From Aquilaria yunnanensis (lineage: Eukaryota; Streptophyta; Magnoliopsida; Malvales; Thymelaeaceae): 64,000 nt of DNA. This document shows positions 11,450-23,860 of this stretch, in pieces. Position 1 is the stretch's first letter; the number at the start of each line of letters is the position of its first letter. The notes beneath the pieces are model-generated. The model did not search any database. It saw only the letters and a program-made list of their open reading frames with translations, and was not told the origin of the DNA. Location: NCBI GenBank assembly GCA_039654915.1, contig CM077599.1:9550501-9614500 (forward strand), in the 5' to 3' direction. Both the position numbers and the translations under genes were made by a program.

Positions 11450-12830
11450 TATGGGCAAAGATGAAAATAGAAATCACCCCAAATGTCTTGCGAGCTCGAA
11501 CACTCCTAGAAGATGTGAGACATTGTTTTATATAAAGAATAACATCAAGGGAAGATAGGGTTTATATATAAAACTACTAGAGGTATCAAGATTTATTTTC
11601 ATGGAAAAATTTTAAAGAGACATGTTCATAAGAAAATTTTAAATTTTTGTGGGACTTGGGAAGCCTAGATAGCCTCAAGGGTAGTAGGAATATCTGGGTG
11701 TAGTGTACCATAGAAGGAGTTGCCTGTAGAAGTTACCAAAATGGCCAACTTTCTTGGTAGCTTAAGATTATAGCCTTGCTTTATTGTGAAGGAGCTTGAC
11801 ACATTTCCTAGCCAAGCAATAACAAAGGGTATGGAGGAGAGATTTGCAAAATAAGGTTATCAATTTATAGAGGAAACAAATGTTAAAGCATAAAGTGGTT
11901 CCAACAATGTCCTTGAGAATCATACAGGTTAAGGACTCAAAAATTTGGATCATTGTCAGCATTGCCGACAGGAAAGCATAAATGAAAAGAGGAATTACCT
12001 AGAAGCCATACATCCTCCTAAACTTGAATTCTAGAGTCTTCCCCTACAAATCATTAAATATGGTCTTGTTGCAGCCTTCGACCATATAGAAGACTTCTTC
12101 AAATAGGGGATAAATTTCTTAAAATTTTTTTTGTCTAAATTAAGTGGTTAAGCCAATATTTGGCCATGATGAACCTATAAACCAAGGTGTTGTTGTTTCT
12201 CATAAATATTTGCCAAAATATTTTCACAAGTAGAACCTAAATGAAAAGCTAAAGATCTTTAATCCCTAGCCCACCAATACCTTTAGGGAGGTGAAGGATT
12301 TCTTGATGCTTCAGGTGAAGCCCTCATTTAGCTTGGATTCTTGACCATAAAAAATGAATAAACAGATGGTAAAGACAATTTGGTAAAGTCATTAAGACCT
12401 TGAGTAGAGACATCACATAAATGGGAATGGCAAATAAAGTCGATTAGATAATAATGAAACGACCAATAAGGTTTAAAAGATTCCATTTCCAATTTGTCAA
12501 GTATTTCTGAACTTTGTCCATGAGAAATTGAAATGAGGTTCGACAAGATAGGTGCTAGCAAAAAGGCACTCCCAAATAAGTAAGAATACCATTGCTTATT
12601 GAAAAACCGAAAGATATGAAGGATATTGTCCTGGGCTGTTCTTATGATATTACTACTAAAGTACCATTTAAATTTTTGGACATTAATGTGTTGGTTTGCC
12701 ATTATCACAAAATCTTAAAACGTCTTATTAAGGGCCTGAACAACCGTCAATGTCAGTTGGAAGCAGACAAGGCAATTATTAATAAAAAACAAGTGACTTA
12801 TTTTTGACTTATGTCTACTTGCCTTAACGA
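11450..12830 (-). pseudogene. LINE (L1-type) reverse transcriptase remnant
   Basis: Read on the minus strand with several frame changes and stops, this is the C-terminal half of a plant non-LTR retrotransposon polyprotein. From high to low coordinates I see: a decayed thumb-like part with 'HINVQKFKWYFSS' and then 'TYLGVP' (12560-12720); 'GIGGLGIKDL' (about 12235-12290), matching the 'GGLGIRNL' block of plant LINE polyproteins; and the zinc-binding domain typical after RT ('VPQKFKIFL' near 11640, then 'ECSSSQDIWGD' near 11490). There is no intact frame. It is dead and old; the N-terminal half (endonuclease, catalytic RT) is absent. The longer minus-strand frame at 12328-12708 is a fragment of this and not a gene. 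Confidence 0.75.
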
Positions 12831-13178
12831 CATTAAGAACCCTCAGGATTAGAGCTTTTGAAGTCAACTGGAGAAAACTTCAACACATAATATGAAGACA
12901 TAAAAGATAAATGATCACCCTAATGAACTTCTGCAGATGAAGAGAACTATTCGATAGTGTATCTATTAACTAAAATAGAATAAGATGATACAATCATAAT
13001 ATATTGCATGATAAGATATATCCACTTTTTTGGAAATTACATAGTACAAAAAACCATTTTCAACAAAATTTTATTGAAGATTATAATAAGCTTTTTGAAT
13101 GACCAGTTTTAGAATCGGTTTGAAACTGTGAGGACTGGTGAAAGAGGAGCAATTAGATTCTACTTGAGAAGGAATTGT

Positions 13179-13604
13179 TAAATAAATATAAGCCGCGGTT
13201 CTTCTTGCCTTAAAAGTACTATATTTTCTTTTTATTTGGACGTGGATTGAAATGAAATAGAAAAGTTTCTCCGTATCCCTATTATAAGTTTTTGATGTTT
13301 AGTCTGTTTGATAAAAAACTTATGGTTCCCTCGACTTCTGAATATTATTTCTTAAGCATGAAATATCGAATGGGCTGCCATATAATAAGATAAATAAATA
13401 TAAGCCGCGGTTCTTCTTGCCTTAAAAGTACTCTATTTTCTTTTTATTTGGACGTGGATTGAAATGAAATAGAAAAGTTTCTCCGTATCCCTATTATAAG
13501 TTTTTGACGTTTAGTCTGTTTGATAAAAAACTTATGGTTCCCTCGACTTCTGAATATTATTTCTTAAGCATGAAATATCGAATGGGCTGCCATATAATAA
13601 GATA
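13179..13604. repeat. 212-bp tandem duplication, nearly identical
   Basis: Copy 1 starts at about 13179 and copy 2 at 13391, a shift of 212 bp (for example 'agccgcgg' at 13191 and 13403). I see only two differences: 'gtactatatt' against 'gtactctatt', and 'tttttgatgt' against 'tttttgacgt'. The duplication must be recent. The unit has no coding frame I recognise. Confidence 0.9.
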
Positions 13605-14760
13605 CCTATCATTTTATTTTTTTTCTTTACTTTTTTTTTCCCAAATTGTTAATTAAGGTACAAATTATCAAATCGTATGTTTAGAGGTATAAGGTAAGGT
13701 TAACCTAGGAAGGTAATGTATTTGGGAGGGGCATTTTATGGATTGATTTATTTATGTATCTAATGTCTAGTTGGATCTCCATGTACATCACTTTATTTCT
13801 TCAATTTTAATAAAATTTTTATCTTACTGTTTAAAAAAAATTGAAATTTATAATTTTATTTTTTGAGAAATTGTTATGGTCAATGTCTCAACCAACAACA
13901 ATCTTAGTAAGTTGGAAAATGAATTATTTGTCTTCTTGTTTTGCCTTGAACAAGTATTATATCGTGAAAAATAATTTGCCAAATCTACCTGATCCCACGT
14001 ATAGACAATGATTTATCTTACATACCAAATACTCTATGGTATTGGCAAGACTAGTTTGAATGGATCATCCTGATATAGGCCTTACTTCTCATATGCTATA
14101 CGCCGACAATTACCTCCATGCCCTTACTGAATTCTCTAATGGCAAACATGTCCTTAGGCTCTCTGTCTTTCCTCACTCACTCTTTTTCTTGTAGAGTCAC
14201 AATTTCATCCCTGATCGTAGCCTCCAGCCACGCTGCTGCCATTTCTCACTGAAATATCCAACCATGCTGTTGTCGTCTCCCACAGGAGCTAAAGTCTACA
14301 TTAGGAAAGAGATAATGCAAACAATGGAGGAGATTATATTGTGGACAGACTTTGGCCTAAGTCACGATGATGGCAGCAATAGGGACAGAAACAATGTATG
14401 AAGGCCAGGGTATGGCAACGGAATGGCCATCTTTGCAATTGGAGGCAATTGGGTTGCAAATGTCGTGCAAATACTTAGAGATTGGGAGGTGGTGATTGGG
14501 GAATTAGAATTAGGGTTTAGGGGAGAAATTTTCTTTTTTTTTCCTTGATCTTTTTATTTTTTTCCAAATTGATCCTTTGTGTTTTTTTAGACATGCTTAC
14601 ATGCAAAAAAAATGATACATGAAGTTATATTCATACACAATAATATAGGAATAATTTTAATAGCACATTATAATATAGATAAATAAAAAACAAAATCAAA
14701 CTAACATATAATCACATATCTACAAAACAATAAAATTATGTGTACAAATAATGTCAAATA
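13605..14760. other. Intergenic, nothing recognised
   Basis: AT-rich flanks surround a more balanced block at about 14090-14530. That block resembles in style the interiors of the Mutator-like elements further on, but I could not bound it. Confidence 0.35.
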
Positions 14761-14769
14761 CATAATTAA

Positions 14770-14960
14770 TTAATATGTAAAAAAATTTATTCACTTATAT
14801 ATATATATATGTCATATATTTTGTACATATCCATCACTATCTTTATACATCAAGTTTCATACGTATCTATCATCTAATTTGTACATATCTCTAATTTTGG
14901 TCGAAAACATGATTTGATGCATTCATACGTGTTTTTTATAGGCACTATTGAAAACATATC
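14770..14960. repeat. Diverged ~175-200-bp repeat unit
   Basis: One unit of a repeat family that runs through 14770-19690. Shared anchors are runs of 'tttgtacatatct' and, near each unit's end, a motif like 'tttgatgcattcatacgtgt' (14913). It is interrupted at 14961 by a Mutator-like element. Confidence 0.6.
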
Positions 14961-15585
14961 GGCAAAAATATCAAATTTGCCACTCATGTTTTGGGCAAGG
15001 AGTAGATATGTCATTATATGTTTTTTTTTTTTTTTGCCTAATCTCCTACTAATGTTTTAAAATAGGCCGAATATGTCACTGTCAGTTAGAAATTAATGGA
15101 AAGTGGTAAAAAAGGAAAATTTTGAAATCTTAGAGTTATTATGCATTTTTCAAAAAAATATTAGGAGCTTTGAGATTTTTGCTAAAAAAGTGTCTGATCC
15201 CCGCCATCAGTACTTCAGCCCTATTGTTGTCTCTTTCACCAGTGCTTCAACCCCGTCGTCGCCCTTCCCCTATCTTTACTGTCTAATCTCTTCGCTGGCA
15301 TTTGAGAAAGAAAGAAAGAGTTTAATTACAAAAGGTCTTTGAATTTTATTAAAACTTACATTATCACCCTAAATTTTAAATTTTATTATTTTTAACATTT
15401 TTTGTTTGCTTTTTAATATTTTTGTTAGTTTTTTAATGGTTAATGGCATATTCACTGTTAATTTAAAACTTCAGTGATATATCCGAACCATTTTAAAACA
15501 CTGGTAGGAAATTGAGCAAAAAAAAACTATTGTAGCATATTTGCTCCCAACCTAAAACATCAGTGGCAAATTTGATATTTCTGCC
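14961..15585. mobile_element. Mutator-like non-autonomous element (625 bp)
   Basis: Flanked by the perfect 10-bp duplication AAAACATATC (14951-14960 and 15586-15595). The ends form long inverted repeats of roughly 150 bp: 'ggcaaaaatatcaaatttg' at the left pairs with 'caaatttgatatttctgcc' at the right, and the 'ctactaatgttttaaaat' block also has its mirror. Long terminal inverted repeats with 9-11-bp duplications are the mark of Mutator-like elements. The interior carries no transposase; a 79-residue frame at 15103-15342 has no recognised domain. Confidence 0.8.
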
Positions 15586-15790
15586 AAAACATATCTATGA
15601 TCTTATTTATACATATGTTACATATTATTTGCACATATCTCTCACTGTTTTTATACATATCTGGTATTTGATTTGCACATATATTAAATTCTGAGGAAAC
15701 AAGAAATTTGATATATTAAATTCTGAGGAAATAAGAAATTCGATATATTCACACTTGTTTTATGCTATAAAGGGTTGTATTAGAATATAA
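15586..15790. repeat. Diverged ~175-200-bp repeat unit (empty site)
   Basis: A further unit of the family, with the end anchor 'cgatatattcacacttgt' at about 15740 and then 'tgtattagaatataaat'. The 9-mer TATTAGAAT at 15778-15786 is the uninterrupted form of the site at which the element at 17904 inserted in another copy. Confidence 0.65.
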
Positions 15791-17040
15791 ATATATATAA
15801 ACGTAAAGGATGTGACGCACATTAAACTTAACCAGTTTGAATTGGCCCTTTTTCATGTTAATCAAATTTTTTATAGTTGGCCGAGTTCAAATTCTGCCTC
15901 TGCGATTGTGAGATGTTTTTCCTCTTTATGGTAAAAAAAGGAGCTAAGGTAAGGTAGAGCAAGATGTAAAATAAACTTGTGTTAGAATTCCTATTGTAAT
16001 CCTTTCACAATTCATTTATCATTAAATATTGATTTGAGGATTTCTTTAATCCCATTGCCACAAAGCAGTGATGCACGTCATGTCTATTTTTTCTCATATT
16101 TTTAGTTTGGAAATTGACATTCAAACTTTTTGTTAACTTTAAGCTTAATTCAATTGAAAATCAAGATTTTTTATTGTAAACAACCTAGCTACATTCATTA
16201 GGCTGCATTTACTTAAGTGTTAAAGTTATGAATTCGAGTCTCTATTATGATTTTCTAACGGTAGCACACTAATTTTAAATATGTATGGATATGTTCTTTT
16301 GTTTGTTCTATATATGTTATGGAGTGGGAGTTTAAAGGTGAGAAAAACATGTTTGTCTCATTTTCTATCCTACATTACATGCGTTTTACAAACAAAAAGT
16401 CTAGCATGATCCTATAAAAGGTAACAAATTCCCATTATGTCATCTCTCCTTTCTCGACTATCTCATGCTTGTCGCCCTCTCCCTCAACATTCTATTCTCT
16501 AGACTGTGCCTCCTCCTCCTTCATTACGCAAGTCCCGTTGTTGTTAGAAGGCCTTACCATTTGTTGTTAGAAATTCCTCTGCCCCTCCAGTTGACCTCTA
16601 ATTCATTAGACGGTGTGACGAAAAAGGAATATATGCATTCTCATTTTGGGATTGAGATGGAATAGTGAAGCTAACAGAGGGGGCAATGACAAGGACACGG
16701 GAGATGGATTTCTAGTAGGCAATAGTGGGCAGTTATAGCACCAAGCGGCAACATCAATGGATTCGTGGGTGGCAGCGGTGGGCAGGCCATTGCTAAGATT
16801 TGCCTAGAAAAGGAAAAATAAAGAAATGAGTGTGATGGCAAGAACAAAATGGCCCAAGTGTGCTTTCATAATTTTTTTTCTTATTTATTGTTTTAGCCCT
16901 TATTGTTTATCCTTTTACCGAATTTTACCTCAACTTTTTTTTAAAGATAAAATTTGTATTCATAGGTACAAATATAAACAATAATATGGAAAAAATCATA
17001 AAATTACTTACAAACAAAGATAATATGTCAGTAAAAGTTT
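15791..17040. other. Intergenic, nothing certain
   Basis: A 'gagttcaaattc' near 15889 resembles the B box of a tRNA-derived SINE, but no A box is convincing. The block 16440-16860 is more GC-rich, with an open frame of 66 residues (16465-16665) and no recognised domain. Confidence 0.35.
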
Positions 17041-17903
17041 TGTGATTTAATTTATACATATGTTTCACATGTTTTTTACATATTCATCACTTCCTTTATG
17101 TATCGAGTTTCAGACACATCAATTACTATTCTCATAATTTTATATGTACACAAGTCTTATATAATCTATACAAATCTCTCATAATAAATATACTTACCAA
17201 TTGTTTGATTTATAGATATCTCTAACCTTATTTGTATATTAAGTTCATACATATCGAACATTTGATTTGTAAATATTACTATTATATTAATATTAATTAA
17301 ATTTTTATCATAATTTTCCTTTAATTTATAAAAATATAAATCTTGTACATACAATTGAATATATCTGTAACATATCTCTGATATCATTTATACATACATG
17401 ATACATATTGTGTACATATCAATCATTTACGTTATTTTTCATCCAATTTTTACATATCTCAAATTTTGAAGGGAAGCGGATTTGATAAATCCATATCTGT
17501 TTTTTTATAAGAGGTTAAACTCGTAAAAACTATTAAATATATTAGTAATATATATATGACTATTTTTCATGTATGTCACACATCATTTGTACAAATCACT
17601 CACTTTATTTGTAAATCAAGTTTTTACATAAACAAAAATTGATTTTGTACATATCTCCGAAACTTTGGCGGAAAGTAGGATTTGACGCATTTGCACCTGT
17701 TCTTTTATGGGTCGTTGAACCCATAAGATATCTATGATCTCATTTATACATGCATTACATATTATTTATACAGATATTTCACTTTCTTTATATATTTAGT
17801 TTGTACATATCCGATAACTAATTTGTTCATATATCCAGTTTTAAGGGGATGCAAGATTTGATGATTTACACTTGTTTTATGCTATAATTGATAGTATTGG
17901 AAT
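17041..17903. repeat. Tandem array of diverged ~175-200-bp units
   Basis: About five units. End anchors of the type 'tttgaygcatttrcacctgt' occur at 17481, 17681 and 17857, giving spacings of 200 and 176 bp. Each unit repeats 'catttatacatrcattacat' and 'tttgtacatatct' segments. The family is too diverged to be a young satellite. Confidence 0.65.
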
Positions 17904-18786
17904 GAGCAAAAAGGGCAATTTTGCTACTAAAGTATAGGGCCCAGAGAAGTTTTGTCACTAATATTTTTAAAATGCGCAAATTTGTCATCAATGTTTTGGA
18001 ATAAGAGGATATTTACAACTATGATAGTTAATAGTAAGAATGTTCTACTATCATAAAGAATATTCTATTCGAGTGGGGGTGACTTAGATAATCCGCCATC
18101 ACATCAATCAATATGTGGTATATTTGCCATTAATGTTTTCGAAACGAGCAGTTTTGTTATCAATATTTTTGAAACAGACATAATTGTCATCAAGTTTTGA
18201 CACTGGTGACAATGGCAACATCCAAGAGGGGAAAACAAAATGGGGGGCTATCCAATTACGGCAAATCATGCATGAGACATGATAAGCAACAATTGGCCAA
18301 CAATCATGGAAGGCAAGCAACAACTGCTCAGTAATCAATGCCTTTGAAGTTAAGCAAATCCATGAGTTTAGGTTGCTGCGGTTAGGGTTGAGACTGAGGC
18401 TGAAAGTGCGGTGGTTGTATGAGCGAGTTGAAGGGAAATCATGGTAGAAGAATTAATCAGTACACTTATCTGCCATTTCCATTTCCAACAGGTTAAGAAA
18501 GATAAGTTGAAGATGGTGGCTTTGGTGCTAGAGATGAAATATTAATGTGAAAAATATGAAAGAAATATAACTTGAGTGACTATACAATAAATTTTCATTT
18601 TTTCCATTTCCACCTGTGTTTCCACGTGTGTTCCACATCGAAAAAATACTACCATATCATCGTTCTATCAGCATGTCTTAATGTGTTCATTTTGAAAGCG
18701 TTAGTAGCAAATTTTTTCGGGATAGAGCTTTAATGACAAAACTACTATGAGTCGTATACTTTAGTGGCAAAATTGTCCCTTTTGCC
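17904..18786. mobile_element. Mutator-like non-autonomous element (883 bp)
   Basis: Inverted ends of about 55 bp: 'gcaaaaagggcaattttgc' at the left matches 'ggcaaaagggacaattttgc' read inward from the right, followed on both sides by 'actaaagtata'. The flanking 9-mers are TATTGGAAT (17895-17903) and TATTAGAAT (18787-18795), 8 of 9 matching. A sister repeat at 15778-15786 preserves the unfilled site TATTAGAAT. No transposase is encoded; the 76-residue minus-strand frame at 18108-18338 is of unknown nature. Confidence 0.8.
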
Positions 18787-18795
18787 TATTAGAAT

Positions 18796-19480
18796 ATAAA
18801 TAGATATAGAGATAAAGAGATGGGAATAAGATGAATATATGTAAATCGACTTTAGGTAAAACTAATTGATTCAATCGTGCTTAACAATTCATTCTTTTTT
18901 CTTTAGTCATGTACTTTTAACTGATTTTGATCTCTCTCAGCTCCTTAACTTCTCATCTTTCATTTCAAATCACGCCATCTGGCACTTAAATTGATTTAGA
19001 GAAACAAGCTGCATGTGTTAAGCAATTGGGTAGACTACACAATTTATTTGGTCCTTAACCATATGGTAAGATTGAATTAAGATAGAAACCTAATTTATAA
19101 AAGTCAAGGACCGATGGTGAAGGGCCCATCCCAACGATTTGGAATCGGCATTGGCTGGCGTTGCCAGGAAACGTGAGACAAGGATGAGGCAGTGTGATGG
19201 GCAAAAGCGGCTATGGCAAGCAGTTGAAGTGGCAGCAATGGCGCAACATCTTCTTAGTTGTGCACGATTTGCATAGAAAACAAAAATAATGATTTGGGTC
19301 AAAACTATTTTTTTTATCCCTCATATTTTTGTTTTTCTTCAAATGAATCCGTATTTTTTTAAGAACATATATGTGCATGAGGGAGAATAACACATAATCA
19401 GAAAATTATATGTATATTAAAATAATGTAAGAACAATTTTGATTTAAACCATGACATGTACAATACACAAAGACATTCAT
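18796..19480. other. Intergenic block beside the repeat field
   Basis: The block 19090-19300 is more GC-rich and open on the minus strand for 70 residues, but I recognise no domain. It may be the interior of another small element whose ends I cannot see. Confidence 0.3.
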
Positions 19481-19690
19481 ATAAACTTATAATTACATAT
19501 GTACAAAAGAACTTTTGTTTATGCATTGGATTCATATATTAAAATTTAAACTATTGAAACTTGTACAAATAATTGAATATATGTATTATATATCTCTGAT
19601 ATCATTTATACATATGTAGTACATGTTTTGTATATATTTATCACTTATTTTATACATATGTGGTACATATTATGGATTTTGCTTTTACAA
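19481..19690. repeat. Outlying copy of the ~175-200-bp repeat
   Basis: Contains 'atatctctgatatcattt' and 'tacatatgtggtacatatt', matching the units at 17041-17903. Its end anchor is degraded. Confidence 0.5.
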
Positions 19691-20546
19691 AAAATAATAC
19701 TTCTATGTTTATTTTATGAATTTCGATTACCTGATAGACACCGCTGGGGGAGGGAAGGACAACCTGTTTCCTGAAGCGGGCCAAAATTGTCAAAATGAGA
19801 AATAGGAAAGGCCCAATGACCGGGCCCCCACCAACCAGAATCCACTAACCTATGGTTGCCAAGTTGGGCCTAACCCATGTTGAGTTCGGCTCAACCGGAT
19901 CCAATCGGCTCTGGACAAATTCTGGGCCTAAACGAGCCGGAGAGATCCAAACATAAGACAGGATGTCGAGCTGGTAAGATGGTAGACTCAGGTTTGTTGC
20001 ACTGCATTGCATCCCTTGAAAGCAGACAAGACAGGCGGCAGCGTGTAGGGTAAGATGGATGCGGGATTAGAGAACCGTCGACAAAAGGTTGGCAAGAAAA
20101 ACCAAAGAAAGGGTCAAAGGCTTGGGACCATCACTTTGAGTTTGCCTTTCTGTTTGGTCCATTTTCATCTTGTTCACTTCAACCTCTTCGTGCACCAATT
20201 AATATTTCCAGTCACCCGTTTTGAATGAAACGTCACATATCGTAAAAGATGGTCACCGTATAAACTCTCATAAAAGTAAAGCACATAACATGCATGGAGC
20301 ATGACCAGAGTTTCCATCTCTCATAAAGTTATAATCACACAAATACAAGACAGCAAATATTATTATACACACCAGGATCCATCAAATCATTATCACACAC
20401 TTTTAAATTTAACAGAATATTTTGTGCAAACTTTTTATGCACGAAATTGTTAATTTCTATTGCAGTGGTGAGATATCGGAGTTTCAAACAATTATTTGAG
20501 TAGTGCTCCATCAACAGCTTTTACAAACTTAGTTCACAAATTCACA
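19691..20546. other. Intergenic, nothing recognised
   Basis: A more GC-rich part (19740-20110) has no open frame or RNA gene that I can support. Confidence 0.35.
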
Positions 20547-20876
20547 ACCTATTCATTTTAATTTAAAATGATTTTTTATTTTTACATTTTTTTTCTTGGA
20601 ACTAATTTCATTTGAAAATTAATATTATGAAGACATATTAATCAATTGAAAATAAAATTTTTACAATCTTATTAAATTTTTATAATTTTTTTCCCTTTTC
20701 ATTTCTCAAAAAAGAAAAGTTGATAGAAATCTAATGACATAACAAAAAAAATAATTTTAATAAATTATTATATTTTCTTAATATTGAATTTTAAATAAAA
20801 TTGATAGCAGGCTAAAAATGTAAAAATAAAATCAATACATTTTGAATTAAGTTGATTTAAGTTAAAATGAATTAGG
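20547..20876. repeat. Palindromic MITE, family A
   Basis: Ends 'acctattcattttaattta' and 'gttaaaatgaattaggt' are inverse complements. The interior follows the family pattern: 'aactaatttcatttgaaa' on the left and 'ttttaaataaaattgat' on the right, about 330 bp in all. Confidence 0.7.
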
Positions 20877-22468
20877 TGGTAGTAGTAACAATTAGGTATT
20901 GAAAAATTTCAATATAAATGAATTTTGAACAAAACAATAATTGTTTACAAGATTATTATTTTCGAATTAACTTATTGTAATAATAAGGGAAATGTGTAAC
21001 ACATTGGGAAATAAAGGACCATAATTATATGATAGAATGTCATTATTTTTTGGAGTTATAAATAGTTCTGAGTCATTTGTAAGAATAGAGTTCACCTGAA
21101 ATTCAAGAAGATGGATAACATGAAGTGTATATGTTTGTCATTGTAAAAACTAATGACAAACCGTCACATAACAATTACCAAAAAATAAATAGCATGCCGT
21201 TTCTTGTAGAATTACTGGGGTGGGTTAAGCAGTTGCGTTCCATTGCTTTTCCAATTTCTCTTGTATCACCATCAAGACACATATGCAAGAACTATTTTCC
21301 ATCCTTGGTTCTTTATATCATTTTTTTTTTCTTTTAAGTTTGATTTAAGTTTATTTATAATAATATTAATTAAAAAAATATATTTTAAAAAATTATAAGT
21401 AGTATAATTTTTAAATATAAATTTAAAACCTCAAGAAAAAAACATCAAATCAAAGTTGATAGCAGAATTATCAGCAGGGTTCAGAGATGGCGTTGATAAA
21501 GTAGTGAGGCAGGAAAGAAGACAGCGGTCATGCAGATGGAGGGGACACAACGCAACACAACACAACGGAACAAAGAAGCTGCCCTGCACTGCCCACTTCA
21601 TTTGATTGGTGCAAGTTGTAAAGGCTGACAGGTGTAAAAGAATGATGGAGATGGGTGAGAGATGTTGTTACTGATCTGTCAGACTAACCCTCTCCTTTTT
21701 TTTTTTTTTCATTTCTGTGCTTCAACTAATTTACCTCTGTTCATGTACAAAAACGACTTATTTATAATAGGATAAATTTCGAGACCGCACCAGCTTTTGG
21801 TAAAAAAATATAGCTCCCAGTCTACTTTACTTCCTAACATCCCTCGTTACCCATCTCTTTTGATATTAGTGTTAGTGAGTTAAAGTTTTAAAATATTATT
21901 TGATGGGAGTTTATTGCTTGTAACTCCAATATTTTAATGTATTCATTATTAATAAATTGTTCAAAGCTTTAACATAAAATATAATATGATTACTCTTTTA
22001 CAGTGTTTGTTGTTTCCTGGATCTGCCATCAATTTTCAATTTGTAAAATAAGTTGTACAACATCCATCTTTTAGAAAATTCAGAATGCATTGCATAATAT
22101 TAATAATATGGCAGCCAATGAACGGTTAAAATTACTTTTATTCAATCTATATGTAAAGCAGCAAGAATATACAAGTCTATAAGAAATATATTATGTTCAA
22201 ATTATCGCTGTCATCTTTTTTTTTTTTTTTTATGAACATTGTTCGTATGACTCCTTTATAATTACTCCTCCTCTTTTTTATACATGTGTCCCCGAAAGCC
22301 CGTCTGAAAGTACAGCAGTCACCACTTATTCTCAGATTCTGCAGGAATTAATAAAGGTTTTCTAAAATTTGGAACATGTCAATGATTGGGAATTTGAACC
22401 ATATATCATCATACAAGTCTCCATACATACATTGACCTTTTCTGCTTTTGCTTTTGTTCTCCGATCCA

Positions 22469-22470
<2 letters not shown>
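20877..22470. other. Intergenic, nothing recognised
   Basis: AT-rich, with homopolymer T runs near 21696 and 22216. No gene is supported. Confidence 0.35.
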
Positions 22471-22499
<29 letters not shown>

Positions 22500-22500
22500 T
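22470..22500. repeat. (AAT)n microsatellite
   Basis: About ten AAT units. A short (CA)n run follows at about 22622-22636. Confidence 0.9.
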
Positions 22501-22861
22501 TTGAAGATGAGAAAAAAAAAAATAAAGATGCTCACAATTGGCGTAGAAATGGTTCAGGTTCAGGTTTAGTTGACTATTAAATTCTTTAAATATTTACGGT
22601 TTTATGCTCAATTGATTCCATACACACACACACACCTTTACTTTATATTATTGACCGTGCAAGAAGGAGTAAATTAATTAGATGGGAAATGAGTTATTAG
22701 GGTTTCAAATTTTTTTTATAGTCATAAGCATTCACAAGTATACATTAAAAGATAAGAAACTACTGAGTAAGGTTTAGGGTGATTTGTCTAGTGTCTACTG
22801 CCTCTTAAAATTTAAAGAGTTACAAATTGCAATTCATAAAAAATGATACACAATATACCCA

Positions 22862-22930
22862 TTAGGCATCAAACCTGGATTAGAGGCCAAACAATCTAAG
22901 TGCAAAGTTGTTAGGCTACCACTTGTGGAC
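22862..22930 (-). repeat. Possible tRNA-derived SINE head
   Basis: On the minus strand, 'agtggtagcctaac' is followed about 40 bases later by 'ggtttgatgcc'. These resemble the A and B boxes of the RNA polymerase III promoter. No tail or target duplication was established. Confidence 0.3.
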
Positions 22931-22984
22931 TATTGCTGTTTCATATTGAATTCAAGCAGAAGCTAGTTGCTGAACAATAACTTG

Positions 22985-23260
22985 CACTACAAGAGAAAAG
23001 CATATTAGTGACTGAAGAAATAGTTGCTGTTAATCGCAGTTTGCGATTGACTATTGATTAAATCATTCAGTGGCAAAATCATTAGTCGCTAGTTGTTAGT
23101 GACTGACCAGCGACTGAATATGTCAGTCACTGGAATGTTGAATTTTATTAAAATAGCAACTGAAAGTTCAGTCGCTAATACATTTAATTAAGTCGCTAGT
23201 CATTTTTAAATTTAGTTGCTAAGCCTATCATTTTAGTCATTAATTATTAGACTAAATTCA
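22985..23260. mobile_element. CACTA element, one end
   Basis: Begins CACTACAAGAGAAAA, a classic plant CACTA terminus. It continues with direct and inverted copies of a short motif based on 'agtcgcta' and 'gcgactga' (for example near 23060, 23087, 23107 and 23168), which serve as subterminal repeats. I could not find the other end. Sequence to about 23860 may be interior: it has a GC-rich part at 23500-23580 and an A/G-rich part at 23600-23710 without a recognised domain. Confidence 0.6.
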
Positions 23261-23860
23261 AGTTTAAGTTCTGATTTTTGAATTAATGATATATTTTATA
23301 TAACATTATGTATATTTTAAGTATATATACAAGTATAAATATATTATTAAAACAAAAAAATCTCCAACATTTTCATCCCCTGAATTTTTTACTTCATCCA
23401 TGGTATCAACTACTGAAAAAGAAGTATGATCTCGTTATGTAACTACTTCATTGACCACATTAAGATCAATTACAGCTTCAATTCTCTCAACGACAATGCT
23501 TTCAAGACAACCAGGCAGCAAGGCTCGGGCGGCGAAGGCTGCGGCAACTCCCGGAGGTGTAGACAAAACGCGGCAGTGGCTTGTGGAGGTTGACTAAATT
23601 AATGAGAAAAGGAAACAATAAGAGAAACCGAAAAGGAAGAAGAAGAAACAATGAGAGAAACGGGGAACGAAGAAGGAGAAACAAGAAGGAGAAATGGAGA
23701 AGGAGATGCCGAAGCTACAGGTTCGTTTCTAACACAATGGCTGTGGGTTCCAGAACTGAGTGAATCATTCGTACTAGCTCATCTTCCCATAGTAGGGTTT
23801 TTTGTTTCTTCATCCCAATTCAAATTGCAACAATTAAAAACTTATCTGGAATTAAATTAA

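Noticed and set aside
12328..12708. 126-residue minus-strand frame as a gene
   Set aside because: It is one frame of a decayed LINE reverse transcriptase; similarity moves between frames within it.
13179..13604. Plastid DNA insertion
   Set aside because: The duplicated unit felt organelle-like in places, but I could not match it to any plastid gene; left as an open check only.
14770..19690. CRISPR array or centromere core
   Set aside because: Repeats are diverged and of satellite-like length without spacers, in plant DNA; too few and too decayed to be called a centromere.
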